DNA of 50,438 bases from NCBI GenBank assembly GCA_039679375.1, contig JBDKVA010000160.1, positions 1-50,438 of the forward strand, given 5' to 3'. Under the pieces are notes generated by a model that had not been told where the DNA came from, ran no database searches, and worked only from the letters and a program-made list of their open reading frames with translations. Positions within the stretch are counted from its first letter, which is position 1; each line of letters starts with the position of its first letter. The translations under genes and the position numbers were made by a program. Shown here in pieces: positions 1-8,990 of this stretch. This stretch comes from JBDKVA01 sp039679375 (GTDB lineage Bacteria; Bacillota; Clostridia; Acetivibrionales; DTU013).

Positions 1-531
1 TGGAAGCCTGACTGGAACCGTTTTGTTCGGAGCGTACGCGTAAAGCTGAACGGGTGGGGAGAAGAGCATACGTCTGAAAGGGTCTGGCTGAAGCAAAACG
101 GCAGAAGTGCTGCAAGAGATTTCACACTACTTGATGGTACGGTGGATATAAGCCTGCTGGGGCTGAGTGTGCCGTTTGGGATATATTCTGCCGACGACCC
201 GCGGATGGTATCGACCGCCCGTACTGCGGAGCAGGTGCTTCACGTGGAGCCTGCCGGCGGACTGATGCGCTATGAGCATGACGGATATATCGGTGGGAAT
301 CCATGGATCATTGCAACACTTTGGGCTGCGCTATATCATATGGAAAAGAAATCTTTTAAAAAAGCCAGAGAATACTTTGACTGGGCTGTAAAAGGCGCAA
401 CAGCACAGGGTCTTTTCCCGGAGCAGGTAGACCGGACAACCGGGAAACCCGCCTGGGTGATACCGCTGACCTGGTCGCATGCCATGTTTGTGCTTGTGCT
501 GGATGGGCTTATAGAGGCAGGTGAGTTATAA
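1..531 (+). CDS. GH15 glucoamylase-like glycoside hydrolase, C-terminal part
   Basis: The reading frame is open from the first base, so the gene starts upstream of the window and only the last 176 codons are seen. The segment carries an HDGYIGGNPWI motif followed by a helix-rich stretch, then PEQVDRTTGKP and PLTWSHAMF, which match the C-terminal half of the (alpha/alpha)6 barrel of GH15 glucoamylases and related glucodextranase-like enzymes. In that family the catalytic base is the Glu of the PEQ motif, which is present here. Members hydrolyse alpha-glucosidic bonds from non-reducing ends. No secretion signal can be judged because the N-terminus is missing. The family call is firm; exact substrate is not known. 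Confidence 0.82.
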   Translation, partial: WKPDWNRFVRSVRVKLNGWGEEHTSERVWLKQNGRSAARDFTLLDGTVDISLLGLSVPFGIYSADDPRMVSTARTAEQVLHVEPAGGLMRYEHDGYIGGNPWIIATLWAALYHMEKKSFKKAREYFDWAVKGATAQGLFPEQVDRTTGKPAWVIPLTWSHAMFVLVLDGLIEAGEL

Positions 532-582
532 GCATTATTTGATGAAACCTTCACGGCTCTTGACCAAGTATATTATTAACTC

Positions 583-1227
583 TTACCGTCCTTTGCGATA
601 GGCAACAACAGAAATATTATAAGAAACGAATTGAATTATGCAGCTTGCAAGGGTGCAGCAAATAATCAAAACGCTTTTGTTTGACATCATAAACTCGATA
701 ACGCCGGACAACGCATCCACATATGAGGGGATGACAACCAATGACATAACAGCAACGAATGGCACCAATGACCAAACCTTCGCTTTTGTATATCCCATCT
801 TGAAAAAGACCGGCATTTGTATTCCGACAATAACGGAGAAGATTAAAAACGATAAGCTAAATCCAAACAAAACCTCCTGTAAATTCATCTCTTTATTTTG
901 AAACAGTGTAAAGCCCGAATATAGGACAATAATCACAAGAAATGAGATAATGTAGTTCAAGCAAACAGAAATATACCGTCCAAGTACAATGTCTTTGAGA
1001 TTTACAGAAAGTGAGCCATACAAACGATTTAAGTTATTTTTCTCTTGTATGGCAAAAATATTCGACGAAGTCAATGCCACAAACCAAGAGCATGTAAAGC
1101 ATAATACCGTAACAGATGAATTCATAATAGCAAAAAGCAGCACGATTATCGCCAATATCAGATACATAGTATACTGTGACTTCATTGTAACGAAGTCCAA
1201 TTTCGTCATTCTCAATGATCCTACCAT
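583..1227 (-). CDS. ABC-2 type transporter permease
   Basis: A 214-residue, very hydrophobic protein with about five to six membrane segments, the first at roughly residues 18-38. It is the last gene of a three-gene minus-strand operon (GntR regulator, ATPase, permease) and its start overlaps the end of the ATPase gene by 7 bases, so translation is probably coupled. Size and context match the short ABC-2 permeases paired with YtrB-like ATPases, which act in cell-envelope stress or peptide/antibiotic export. No substrate can be read from the sequence. Confidence 0.78.
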   Translation of the reverse strand: MVGSLRMTKLDFVTMKSQYTMYLILAIIVLLFAIMNSSVTVLCFTCSWFVALTSSNIFAIQEKNNLNRLYGSLSVNLKDIVLGRYISVCLNYIISFLVIIVLYSGFTLFQNKEMNLQEVLFGFSLSFLIFSVIVGIQMPVFFKMGYTKAKVWSLVPFVAVMSLVVIPSYVDALSGVIEFMMSNKSVLIICCTLASCIIQFVSYNISVVAYRKGR

Positions 1228-2087
1228 TTTCTTGCACCCCTTTTACTCACATTTATAATGATGTCATCAATTGTTGCTGTGTCAATCACGCAGTTTTTAT
1301 ATTGCATCGCTTCTTTTGTGCCAATCAGACCTTCAAATCCAATGTCAGTTTTACGCAATCCCATGATATTCTTTTCAAGCGATGCCGTTAAATCTTGCGG
1401 TCTGCCTTTTATAAGGCGGTAACTTCCCAACAGATCTTCCATGCTACCTGTATAGTATAATTCACCATGATTGATGAAAGTAATGTAATCGGCAACCCGC
1501 TCCAAATCCGTTGTGATGTGGGTAGAGAATAAAACGCTTCTTTCTCCATCCCGTATATAGTCTTGCAGTATTTCCAAAAGCTCGTCGCGGGTCACAGGGT
1601 CAAGTCCGCTGGTTGGCTCGTCAAGAATGAGCAGCTTTGCGTTATGAGAGAAAGCACAGGCCAACATCAATTTCATTTGCATACCCCGCGATAGCTCACT
1701 TACTTTTTTGTTGGGCGGTAAATCAAATCGCATTATCATTTCATTAAAAACATCATGCTTCCAATCGTCATAGAAAATAGAAACTGCATTTTCAGTATCT
1801 TTTACCGTCCAGCTATCTACATAAAAGATACTATCAAATACAATGCCGACGTCCTGCTTTATTAAGTTTTCGTTTTTCACATTATCACTGCCAAAAACTA
1901 AAATCTCGCCAGCGTCCTTTTCAAGCATATTAAGAATAAGCTGTATCGTCGTTGTCTTTCCTGCGCCATTCGGGCCGACAAGCCCCATGATGTACCCCAT
2001 TGGCAAAGAGAAGCTTATATCATTCAGGACAAAGCCGGGAAAGCTCTTGCGAACGCCTTTTAATTCTAATAAATTTTTATCAATCAT
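1221..2087 (-). CDS. ABC transporter ATP-binding protein, YtrB-like
   Basis: A 288-residue single-domain ABC ATPase. Walker A is GPNGAGKT near residue 38, the signature is ELSRGMQMK (a SRGMQ variant of LSGGQ common in this subfamily), and Walker B is LLILDEPTSGLDP, followed by the H-loop in FSTHI. The C-terminal 70 residues form an accessory tail. The start is ATG with GGAGG six bases upstream, and the gene overlaps the GntR gene before it by 8 bases. It presumably energises the permease at 583-1227; export is inferred from the family. Confidence 0.88.
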   Translation of the reverse strand: MIDKNLLELKGVRKSFPGFVLNDISFSLPMGYIMGLVGPNGAGKTTTIQLILNMLEKDAGEILVFGSDNVKNENLIKQDVGIVFDSIFYVDSWTVKDTENAVSIFYDDWKHDVFNEMIMRFDLPPNKKVSELSRGMQMKLMLACAFSHNAKLLILDEPTSGLDPVTRDELLEILQDYIRDGERSVLFSTHITTDLERVADYITFINHGELYYTGSMEDLLGSYRLIKGRPQDLTASLEKNIMGLRKTDIGFEGLIGTKEAMQYKNCVIDTATIDDIIINVSKRGARKW

Positions 2088-2460
2088 TTTCTACCTCCAA
2101 CAATAGCCGTAAAAGGCCGATAATTTCATCATTTGATATTGACGCTCTTTGCGCCGCCTGTATTGCATTATTAAGGTTTAATTCCACCTCTCGTATAAGC
2201 TGTTCGCGTATGAGGCCGGAGCCGCTTGACATGACAAAGAAACCTTTGCCTTGGCGGCTTGTAATAAAGCCTTCCTGTTCAAGCTCGTTGTATGCCCTTG
2301 TAGTAGTCAGCACACTTATTTTCAAATCTCGCGCCAATTGCCGAAGTGAGGGGAGCATCTCATCTTCTGCCAATTCACCTGAAAGAATTTGAGCTTTGAC
2401 CTGCTCCTTTATTTGTTCATATATGGGAAAATCAGAGCTGTTTGAGATTACGATATTCAA
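2080..2460 (-). CDS. GntR-family transcriptional regulator, YtrA subfamily
   Basis: A 126-residue protein with an N-terminal winged helix-turn-helix (IYEQIKEQVKAQILSGEL, then LPSLRQLARDLKIS and the wing GFITSRQGKGFFV) and only a short helical C-terminal tail. This is the YtrA architecture rather than the large effector-binding FadR or HutC type. The start is TTG, preceded by GAGGAGGG; the nearby in-register ATG is out of frame and stops at once, which supports TTG. It leads the operon and very likely represses it. A perfect ATATAC-A-GTATAT palindrome overlaps the -10 box of its own promoter. Confidence 0.88.
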   Translation of the reverse strand: MNIVISNSSDFPIYEQIKEQVKAQILSGELAEDEMLPSLRQLARDLKISVLTTTRAYNELEQEGFITSRQGKGFFVMSSGSGLIREQLIREVELNLNNAIQAAQRASISNDEIIGLLRLLLEVEND

Positions 2461-2491
2461 ATCATCCCTCCTCAGCTGTACTTTATATTAC

Positions 2492-2526
2492 ATATACAGT
2501 ATATTCAGAAAGGTCAGCTTTGTCAA
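2492..2526 (-). promoter_or_regulatory. Sigma-A promoter and probable GntR operator
   Basis: On the minus strand TTGACA (2526-2521), a 17-base spacer and TATACT (2503-2498) form a near-consensus promoter about 40 bases before the GntR start. The 13-base palindrome ATATAC-A-GTATAT (2492-2504) covers the -10 hexamer, the expected position for an autorepressor site. The promoter is seen directly; the identity of the bound protein is inferred. Confidence 0.72.
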
Positions 2527-2642
2527 GCAAAAAGTGCACACATCTTTTCGTCCATTGTTTCCGTCAAAATTCCTCCAAAAAGCGTTGGATATCCGAACAT
2601 TTGCCGTTTTTTGAAAGTTTCGGACGAAAAAATGATCTGAAA

Positions 2643-2671
2643 ATCTGCATACATTAGTTCCCAAGCAGACT
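2643..2671 (+). repeat. Hairpin sequence repeated at 41383-41412
   Basis: TCTGC (2644-2648) can pair with GCAGA (2665-2669) around a loop containing ACATTAGTT. The same 29-base sequence recurs before the membrane protein gene at 41448 with six differences, all transitions. It lies about 100 bases before radA. Function unknown. Confidence 0.55.
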
Positions 2672-2768
2672 CCTAGCGGCTAAAAGCGGCGTATGATATA
2701 ATGATAAAAGCGTCGGCATTTGAAATTTATCAGGCGCAAATTTTTTTGTGTTACATACAGGGGGATTT

Positions 2769-4133
2769 ATGCCTAAAAGCAAGTCTGTATTTGTTTGCCA
2801 GGAGTGCGGGTACGAATCATCGGGATGGCTTGGCAAGTGTCCTGCCTGCATGCAGTGGAACACTTTTGTTGAGGAATTGCAGGAAAGCACAGCCCGGGAG
2901 GCATCGACGAAGGATAAAACAATCAAACCGGTCAGTCTTGGCGATATCCGCTCGGATCATGAAGACCGCAGCCTCACCGGAATGAAAGAACTGGACCGCG
3001 TACTTGGCGGCGGTGTGGTGAAGGGATCGCTGATCCTTGTCGGCGGTGACCCGGGCATCGGCAAATCCACATTATTATTGCAAATATGCAATACCATCGA
3101 TTCGGCCTCAAAGATATTATATGTGTCGGGAGAAGAGTCTGTCAGACAGATAAAACTCCGGGCAGACAGATTGAAAGTGAAGCGTGCAAGTCTTTATATC
3201 GTTTCCGCATCAAATTACGAAGCGATTGCCGCATTAATAACGGAAGAGAAACCGGGACTGGTCATGATCGACTCCATACAAACCATGTACACAGACACGA
3301 TCACATCGGCGCCGGGCAGCGTGAGCCAGGTTAGGGAGGTGACCGCCGCACTGATGAGACTGGCAAAAAGCAGCGGCATCACCGTAATGATCGTAGGGCA
3401 TGTGACGAAAGAGGGAGCTATTGCAGGGCCAAGGGTCCTGGAGCACATGGTTGATACGGTACTTTATTTTGAAGGGGACAGGCATTTGAGCTTTCGCATA
3501 CTGAGAGCCGTCAAAAACCGGTTTGGTTCAACGAATGAAATAGGGATTTTTGAAATGCGCGATTCGGGACTTGCGGAGGTCGCCAACCCATCGGAAATGA
3601 TGCTCTCCGGCAGGCAGGGTAATGTTCCCGGCTCAGTGGTGGTATCGAGCCTTGAAGGTACAAGGCCCATGCTGATCGAAATACAGTCTCTTGTCTGTGC
3701 TACCGGTTTCGGCATGCCAAGGAGGATGGCGACAGGCATTGATTATAACAGGTTAACCATGCTGATGGCAGTGCTTGAAAAACGTGTGGGGCTGCAGCTT
3801 AACAATTATGATGCATATGTCAATGTTGTGGGCGGCATCAGGCTTGATGAGCCGGCTTGCGACCTTGGGATAGCTGCAGCTGTGGCGTCAAGCTTCAGGA
3901 ATGTACCTGTGAACGCGGGTACCGTGCTTGTAGGTGAAGTAGGCCTTACGGGCGAGGTCAGGGCGGTCGGACAGATCGATAAAAGAATATCGGAGGCAGC
4001 AAGGCTCGGGTTTAAAAACATTATCATACCTGAAGATAATATGAAGCTTGCAAGGCAGATAAAACTTACGGGCAATACTGAAATAAAGCCTGTTTCCAAT
4101 ATACAGGATGCGCTTTCGGTCATTTTAACCTAG
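2769..4133 (+). CDS. radA: DNA repair protein RadA
   Basis: A 454-residue protein with the full RadA/Sms layout: an N-terminal C4 zinc finger (CQECG...CPAC, residues about 10-30), a RecA-like ATPase with Walker A GDPGIGKST, the RadA-specific KNRFG motif, and a C-terminal Lon-like domain with GEVGLTGEVR. RadA is a DnaB-type helicase that promotes branch migration during recombination. The ATG at 2769 follows AGGGGGA; the GTG seven codons upstream has no good ribosome binding site. A TATAAT lies at 2697-2702. The 3' end overlaps the convergent gene at 4125 by 9 bases. Confidence 0.96.
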   Translation: MPKSKSVFVCQECGYESSGWLGKCPACMQWNTFVEELQESTAREASTKDKTIKPVSLGDIRSDHEDRSLTGMKELDRVLGGGVVKGSLILVGGDPGIGKSTLLLQICNTIDSASKILYVSGEESVRQIKLRADRLKVKRASLYIVSASNYEAIAALITEEKPGLVMIDSIQTMYTDTITSAPGSVSQVREVTAALMRLAKSSGITVMIVGHVTKEGAIAGPRVLEHMVDTVLYFEGDRHLSFRILRAVKNRFGSTNEIGIFEMRDSGLAEVANPSEMMLSGRQGNVPGSVVVSSLEGTRPMLIEIQSLVCATGFGMPRRMATGIDYNRLTMLMAVLEKRVGLQLNNYDAYVNVVGGIRLDEPACDLGIAAAVASSFRNVPVNAGTVLVGEVGLTGEVRAVGQIDKRISEAARLGFKNIIIPEDNMKLARQIKLTGNTEIKPVSNIQDALSVILT

Positions 4134-4529
4134 ATTGTATTGTCCAAGCATCTTTACCCGTTCCTGTTCTTTAATGATGATATCATACAGATTTAGATCA
4201 AGTGTATTGCAGATAGAGGCCATGTAAAAGAGATTTTTACCCAGTTCCTTTTCCAGCTGATCCCGACAATTTTCGCACAGTTTACCGATAACATGTGTGT
4301 CCATTGCTTTGTGTATTTCTTCAAAATCGCCGTCTTCCGGCAATTCTTGCTTTTTGGCATCGATCCTGATACAACCGCATTGCGTCACAGCCTTAACGAC
4401 AGCGCGGTTCACTCTTGCATTGGAGTCCTGAAATTTGGTTATGGAGTCAATAATGCTTTTGTTTCTGAAAAGCAGTTCCTGGACGGTATATTGGAATTCG
4501 TCTACTAACATATCCTTCATTACGTTCAC
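4125..4529 (-). CDS. Conserved clostridial protein beside radA, function unknown
   Basis: A 134-residue soluble, acidic protein with four cysteines, CGC near residue 52 and CENC near residue 83, which could form a metal or redox site. Homologues I remember from Clostridia are annotated as DUF1573 or MazG-like proteins; I could not verify this. It starts with helices rich in charged residues and has no signal peptide or membrane segment. It converges on radA with a 9-base overlap of the coding ends, so the two transcripts are antisense at their 3' termini. I assign no function. Confidence 0.7.
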   Translation of the reverse strand: MNVMKDMLVDEFQYTVQELLFRNKSIIDSITKFQDSNARVNRAVVKAVTQCGCIRIDAKKQELPEDGDFEEIHKAMDTHVIGKLCENCRDQLEKELGKNLFYMASICNTLDLNLYDIIIKEQERVKMLGQYNLG

Positions 4530-4814
4530 TCTCCTGGTGCAATTTCTATTCCAAAGACATTTTTATTATAATTGTTGGGACAACTCTTTGTCAATAATGG
4601 ATGACAGTATAATGTGGATATATATGGTATAGATGTAAATGTGAAAATTATTTCCCTAAATTTGATCCGATATGCTGCGCTGCCCGATTCTATTACAAGA
4701 ACGGAGTTTTTTACAACCTTCGGGTACGGCTGTTCTACACATCCGCAAAGAATGAAATGACGGAGGAGTCTCTCAAAGACAAGATCAGCATGATTCAAAC
4801 TTAATGTAATCTAC

Positions 4815-5351
4815 ATGTTGAAAATCAGCTCGAAAATTCACTACCTGTGCCAAGGGGAGTGGATGGACCTCAAGGAGATATACAAGTGGATTACACCATC
4901 TGCCAAGGGCGATATTATCGGTTGTGTAAATGCAAGCATCCGAGAGTCAAAGAAAAATCCCGATTTGGTTAAGGCTAAAATCGTCTTTGTAAAGGACAGA
5001 CACTCCAAAAACTGGCTTTGGTAAAAGAGTTTCAGGGCTGCAGCTATGACATGATGGTTGCACATACTACAATAGTTTTTATGCGCTATATCATGCTTGC
5101 TCTGGAATCAAGGAATTCCAATGACCCAATGACCCAATGACCCAAGGACAATTGGTGATCTATTCTTTTACCTGTGTGATGAACTGGAGGACATCAAGCT
5201 TACTAAATCCCTAATGCTTATAATTGAGCTTATAAAAGATGTTCTCAATAACAAACCGGTTATTAGCCAGAATGTTGAAAACCAGATCATGGATGCCTTT
5301 CTTCTTGGACTGCCGGCTCTTTGGAAGCAAAAGCTAAAAATAAGAGCTTGA
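4815..5351 (+). pseudogene. Degraded IS4-type transposase
   Basis: Fragments of one transposase lie in order but in different frames. 4815-5024 encodes a block with AKIVFVKDRHSKNW; the frame then jumps to LVKEFQGCSYDMMVAHTTIVF (about 5020-5119), and after an 8-base repeat array to a C-terminal block with IGDLFFYLCDELED ending at 5351. The jump after position 5024 seems to remove the usual region around the catalytic Glu. Family assignment rests on remembered IS4/DDE transposase C-termini. No terminal repeats were found. A short open stretch at 4660-4804 is unassigned. Confidence 0.65.
5120..5143 (+). repeat. Three tandem copies of AATGACCC inside the transposase remnant
   Basis: AATGACCC occurs three times head to tail. 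Three 8-base units are out of phase with codons; reducing the array to one copy restores a continuous transposase frame reading NSNDP into RTIGDLF. The array therefore looks like a slippage expansion in a gene already under no selection. Confidence 0.8.
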
Positions 5352-5460
5352 ATGTATTAATTTGTCAATGCTCAATTCAGCCTTTAGGCTAGGAAAGTTG
5401 AGTAAGCGGTTGGTGCAGATATAAGGAATGAGGCGCATGAAACTACTAAAGTTTGCAAAG

Positions 5461-6885
5461 TTATATAGGATATTTCTTACAGGATTCACTCAGGGTGGTC
5501 TTGCTGGGCACGGTCATAGCGGCTGGATTTAGCAAGACCCTGGCCTGACTTTCACTTACAAGGCCTTCCTTAATAGCTAGTTCTCTGACAGTCACCCCTG
5601 TTTTGAGGGAAAACTTTGCAATATCCGCTGCTCTTTTATAACCGATATAGGGACATAGGGCAGTAACAGTGGCAACGCTGTGATCCAAAAGCTTCCTGCA
5701 ATGCTCTTTGTTCGCAGTAATTCCTACAATGCAGTTATCCACCAGTGTTTGTATGGCGCCTGTTAAAGTTTCAATGGATTCAAACAGGTTGTAGAATAGT
5801 ACGGGCTCAAAAGCATTGAGCTCCAGCTGACCAGCTTCAGCTGCCATAGTAATGGCTACATCATTTCCGATAATGTTAAAAGCAACCTGCGATACCACTT
5901 CCGGTATAACCGGGTTTACTTTTCCGGGCATGATAGATGAGCCGTTTTGTTGCGCAGGAAGGTTAATTTCTCCTATACCTGTTCTGGGACCGCTGGAAAG
6001 CAGACGCAGGTCATTGGATATTTTGGAGAGATTGACCGCGCAGGTCTTTATAATGCCGGAGGCATTGACAAACGCATCCAAATTTTGTGTCGCGTCTATT
6101 AAATCCTCAGCTTGTACAAGGTCATATCCAGTAACATCGCTCAAGTTTTTTGTGATATTGTGTACATATTCGAAGCTTGCATTAACAGCGGTGCCAATTG
6201 CCGTGCCTCCCATATTAATTATTTTCATCTCTTCTGCAATTTTATCCATTCTGGAGATATCCCGCTTCACCACTTGGGCGAATGCGTGGAAAGACTGCCC
6301 GAGACGAATAGGAACGGCATCCTGCATCTGTGTGCGCCCCACTTTGATGACGTCGTAAAATTCATGTGACTTTTGTTCCAGTGCATGATGCAATCGCTGT
6401 AATTGTTCCGTCAGCTTAAAAAGCAGTACGAGTACAGTCAACTTTCCCGCAGTGGGAAACACGTCGTTGGTAGATTGTGCCATGTTTACATGATCATTGG
6501 GATGAATAATCTTATAATCTCCTTTTGTTCCACCCAGAAGTTCAATGGAAAGGTTAGCTATAACTTCATTTGCATTCATATTGGCAGAGGTTCCCGCTCC
6601 TCCCTGAATCGGATCAACAATAAACTGTTCATGATGTCGGCCGGATATAATCTCATCACAGGCAGCTATAATAGCCTCGGCAATTTGATTCTCCAGCAGA
6701 CCGGCATTTCTATTTGTTATGGCAGCAGCCTTTTTAACCTTAGCAAGGGATATAATCAATTGTGGATTGATTATTCTGCCTGTGATTTGAAAGTTTATCT
6801 GCGCCCGAAGCGATTGTATCCCGTAATATGCATTGGCGGGAATCGGTAAGGTGCCGATAGAATCGGTTTCTTCTCTTATGCTCAT
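5461..6885 (-). CDS. aspA: Aspartate ammonia-lyase
   Basis: A 474-residue member of the fumarase/aspartase superfamily. It has the N-terminal GTLPIPANAYYGIQSLRA segment typical of aspartases, the QSTNDVFPT motif and the superfamily signature GSSIMPGKVNP with the catalytic Ser loop. The enzyme converts L-aspartate to fumarate and ammonia in the cytoplasm. ATG follows GAGAGGG with an 8-base spacer. It is transcribed divergently from an Lrp/AsnC regulator across a 308-base gap, a common arrangement for a local regulator. Class II fumarase is the main alternative, but the Tyr-Tyr-Gly-Ile-Gln start favours AspA. Confidence 0.9.
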   Translation of the reverse strand: MSIREETDSIGTLPIPANAYYGIQSLRAQINFQITGRIINPQLIISLAKVKKAAAITNRNAGLLENQIAEAIIAACDEIISGRHHEQFIVDPIQGGAGTSANMNANEVIANLSIELLGGTKGDYKIIHPNDHVNMAQSTNDVFPTAGKLTVLVLLFKLTEQLQRLHHALEQKSHEFYDVIKVGRTQMQDAVPIRLGQSFHAFAQVVKRDISRMDKIAEEMKIINMGGTAIGTAVNASFEYVHNITKNLSDVTGYDLVQAEDLIDATQNLDAFVNASGIIKTCAVNLSKISNDLRLLSSGPRTGIGEINLPAQQNGSSIMPGKVNPVIPEVVSQVAFNIIGNDVAITMAAEAGQLELNAFEPVLFYNLFESIETLTGAIQTLVDNCIVGITANKEHCRKLLDHSVATVTALCPYIGYKRAADIAKFSLKTGVTVRELAIKEGLVSESQARVLLNPAAMTVPSKTTLSESCKKYPI

Positions 6886-7104
6886 CTAAATTACCCTCTC
6901 TATGTATGAACTGGAACAGGCCATATTTGTCATCTATCACAAAGGATAGTTATCAATTGCTTCAAAGTAAATAGGATCTTTGAAGTAAAATGATTTATTT
7001 ATTTTTTAGGTAATTTTACTTTACATAATGAACTAGATAAGAGTTTTAACTTTAAATTATAAACATGGGTTTGCCCACAAATGCTTTAGAGTAAACTTAG
7101 CGTA

Positions 7105-7122
7105 AAATTGCACTTGCAATTT
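7105..7122. promoter_or_regulatory. Candidate Lrp/AsnC operator in the aspA-regulator gap
   Basis: A perfect inverted repeat, AAATTGCA-CT-TGCAATTT, sits 71 bases before the regulator start inside the AT-rich divergent intergenic region 6886-7193. Lrp-family proteins bind such dyads, so autoregulation and control of aspA are plausible. No other feature is visible in this gap. Confidence 0.5.
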
Positions 7123-7193
7123 GAAACTTTTAAATTTATAATACTCTTTAAAGTTGACTCGAATCATGTGGCTTTCTTGTGCGGGGCATTAAA

Positions 7194-7625
7194 ATGGATG
7201 AAATTGATAAAAAACTAATTAAGATTTTAACGCACAATGCTCGTACACCTTTAAAGCATCTGGCACAGGAAGTGTTTTTGTCTTCACCTGCGGTCTCCGG
7301 CAGAATTGACAGGCTTGAAGCCACCGAAATTATTACAGGGTACAAAGCGGAAATTAACTATTCCAAATTGGGATACAACATTACTGCTTTTATAAATCTG
7401 GTGATGGCTCCTGAATACAAACCCTCATTTACGAATTACATAAGTACTATTTCTAATGTAGTAGAGTGCTATAATGTTGCCGGAGCTTATTCGATGCTGT
7501 TAAAAGTATACTTTACCACCACGGCTGAACTGGATACGTTTGTTGTAGCATTGCAGAAGTTCGGAAAAACACAGACACAAATAGTTTTTTCTACTGTCAT
7601 ACAGCCGCGGGGAATAAATTTATAA
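7194..7625 (+). CDS. Lrp/AsnC-family transcriptional regulator
   Basis: A 143-residue protein starting MDEIDKKLIKILTHNAR, the usual AsnC-type helix-turn-helix (residues 1-60), followed by a RAM ligand-binding domain (about 65-143). Length and domain order match the family. I chose the ATG at 7194, 8 bases after GGGG, over the GTG at 7179. It is divergent from aspA and probably senses an amino acid such as aspartate or asparagine, but the ligand is only inferred from context. Its 3' end faces the AraC gene, 15 bases away. Confidence 0.88.
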   Translation: MDEIDKKLIKILTHNARTPLKHLAQEVFLSSPAVSGRIDRLEATEIITGYKAEINYSKLGYNITAFINLVMAPEYKPSFTNYISTISNVVECYNVAGAYSMLLKVYFTTTAELDTFVVALQKFGKTQTQIVFSTVIQPRGINL

Positions 7626-7640
7626 AACAATGTACAGATG

Positions 7641-8540
7641 TTATTTTTTGTCGTGTGATTGATGTACAGTTCTGTACTGCTGTGGAGTCATCTGCGAAAT
7701 CTTTTTGAAGACCCTGTAGAAATGCTGGATATTATTAAAACCGCAGTTAAAACAGATGTCAATTATAGGACGATCCGTATCATCCAGCAGCTTTTGCGCT
7801 TCGATTATACGTTTGTATTGCAGGTATTCAATAACAGATACTCCTAAGTTTTCATGAAACAAGCGGCATATATAATATTTACTGACAAAAAAAGCGTTTT
7901 CCAGATCTTTCAGATTGATATTTTCTGCATAATTCCTGTTGATATATTTGATAATTTTTTCAGTAATAGGCGTTTGCTCGGTTTGGACAGCATGGTTCAC
8001 ATTACAAATTTTAAACTGCTCATAGATTTCAATCAAAAGAGTGATAGTATATGCTATCAGGATGGGTGAAGAAGGCAATTCTTTGTAGGATGACATTTTC
8101 TTTCGCTGTTGATAAAAAAGATGAAATAGTTGAGAAAAATGATTAATAGAGGCTGGATTAAGTGTAATTTTCTTATACGGAATGGATTCGAAATAACTCA
8201 GAATATCAGAGCATCCCATCGTATCAAGCGTACTTTGTATAAATGAGCATGAAAAATAGAGAACATACCGCATATAGGGTATGCTGGGCGTGTATTGAAT
8301 AGAGTGTATCTGTCTTGGAGGAATGATGAGGATATCATTGGAATTAAGATCATACGCAATATCATTAATATATGCCTTATTTTGAGATTTTATGTAAAAT
8401 ATAATTTCAAAACTTTCGTGAAAATGAATAAGGTTCTCTACTGGCGTATTGATGTCAGCTACTTTGAGTTCCAGTTCGAAATCCGAAACCTTGTCCAAAT
8501 ATTCCCATTTAACAGGAACACTTTCAATATCCTGCTCCAC
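7641..8540 (-). CDS. AraC-family transcriptional regulator
   Basis: A 299-residue regulator. The N-terminal half is a cupin-like sensor (HFHESFEIIFYI, then NDILIIPPRQIHSI) and the C-terminal 100 residues form the double helix-turn-helix with FFVSKYYICRLFHENLG and CFNCGFNNIQHFYRVFKK. A GTG start at 8540 lies 7 bases after AAGGAG, better than the upstream ATG at 8579. It is divergent from the sugar-importer operon at 8991 and is the natural candidate for its activator, responding to a sugar or uronide. Confidence 0.9.
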   Translation of the reverse strand: MEQDIESVPVKWEYLDKVSDFELELKVADINTPVENLIHFHESFEIIFYIKSQNKAYINDIAYDLNSNDILIIPPRQIHSIQYTPSIPYMRYVLYFSCSFIQSTLDTMGCSDILSYFESIPYKKITLNPASINHFSQLFHLFYQQRKKMSSYKELPSSPILIAYTITLLIEIYEQFKICNVNHAVQTEQTPITEKIIKYINRNYAENINLKDLENAFFVSKYYICRLFHENLGVSVIEYLQYKRIIEAQKLLDDTDRPIIDICFNCGFNNIQHFYRVFKKISQMTPQQYRTVHQSHDKK

Positions 8541-8909
8541 TTGATCACTCCTTAACAAAATGATTAATATATTATGCAATTGAAAAAATTCGTTTATTTA
8601 ATCATTGATGAAATTAATATTACAATATAACTAAAAAATTGTCAAATTTATCTTGAAAACTATAACAATTAACTAAATTATAATGAAAATAATTAAAAAA
8701 GAGTACCTTATAAGCCACTTATTTAGTGCATACTCATAAAAACTGTGATAGAATCAATGCAAGATATGTTAAGAAAAGATGATTGAGCAAAATAAATTAA
8801 GACAATTCAGTCATGTATATAATACAATTATGTTGATCGAAAAATCCATCATACTTGGAAAATAGTATGGACGCATTCGTAAAGTATGCCGGCACAATCT
8901 GGTATGAGG

Positions 8910-8937
8910 TTGAAATGTGTTATCACAGTTATAGAAT
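8910..8937 (+). promoter_or_regulatory. Candidate promoter of the lpl-like operon
   Basis: TTGAAA (8910-8915), 16 bases, TAGAAT (8932-8937), about 55 bases before the lipoprotein ATG. The rest of the 450-base gap 8541-8990 is AT-rich and holds no recognisable gene; AraC sites are expected there but I see no clear direct repeat. Confidence 0.45.
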
Positions 8938-8990
8938 AGAGGTTGTGCCAAATATGTACGGATAGCATATATACATTAGGAGGGACTGTA

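Noticed and set aside
4641..4804. Short open stretch before the IS4 remnant, encoding FYYKNGVFYNLRVRLFYTSAK
   Set aside because: Looks protein-like but no start, no ribosome binding site and no family recognised; not annotated as a gene.
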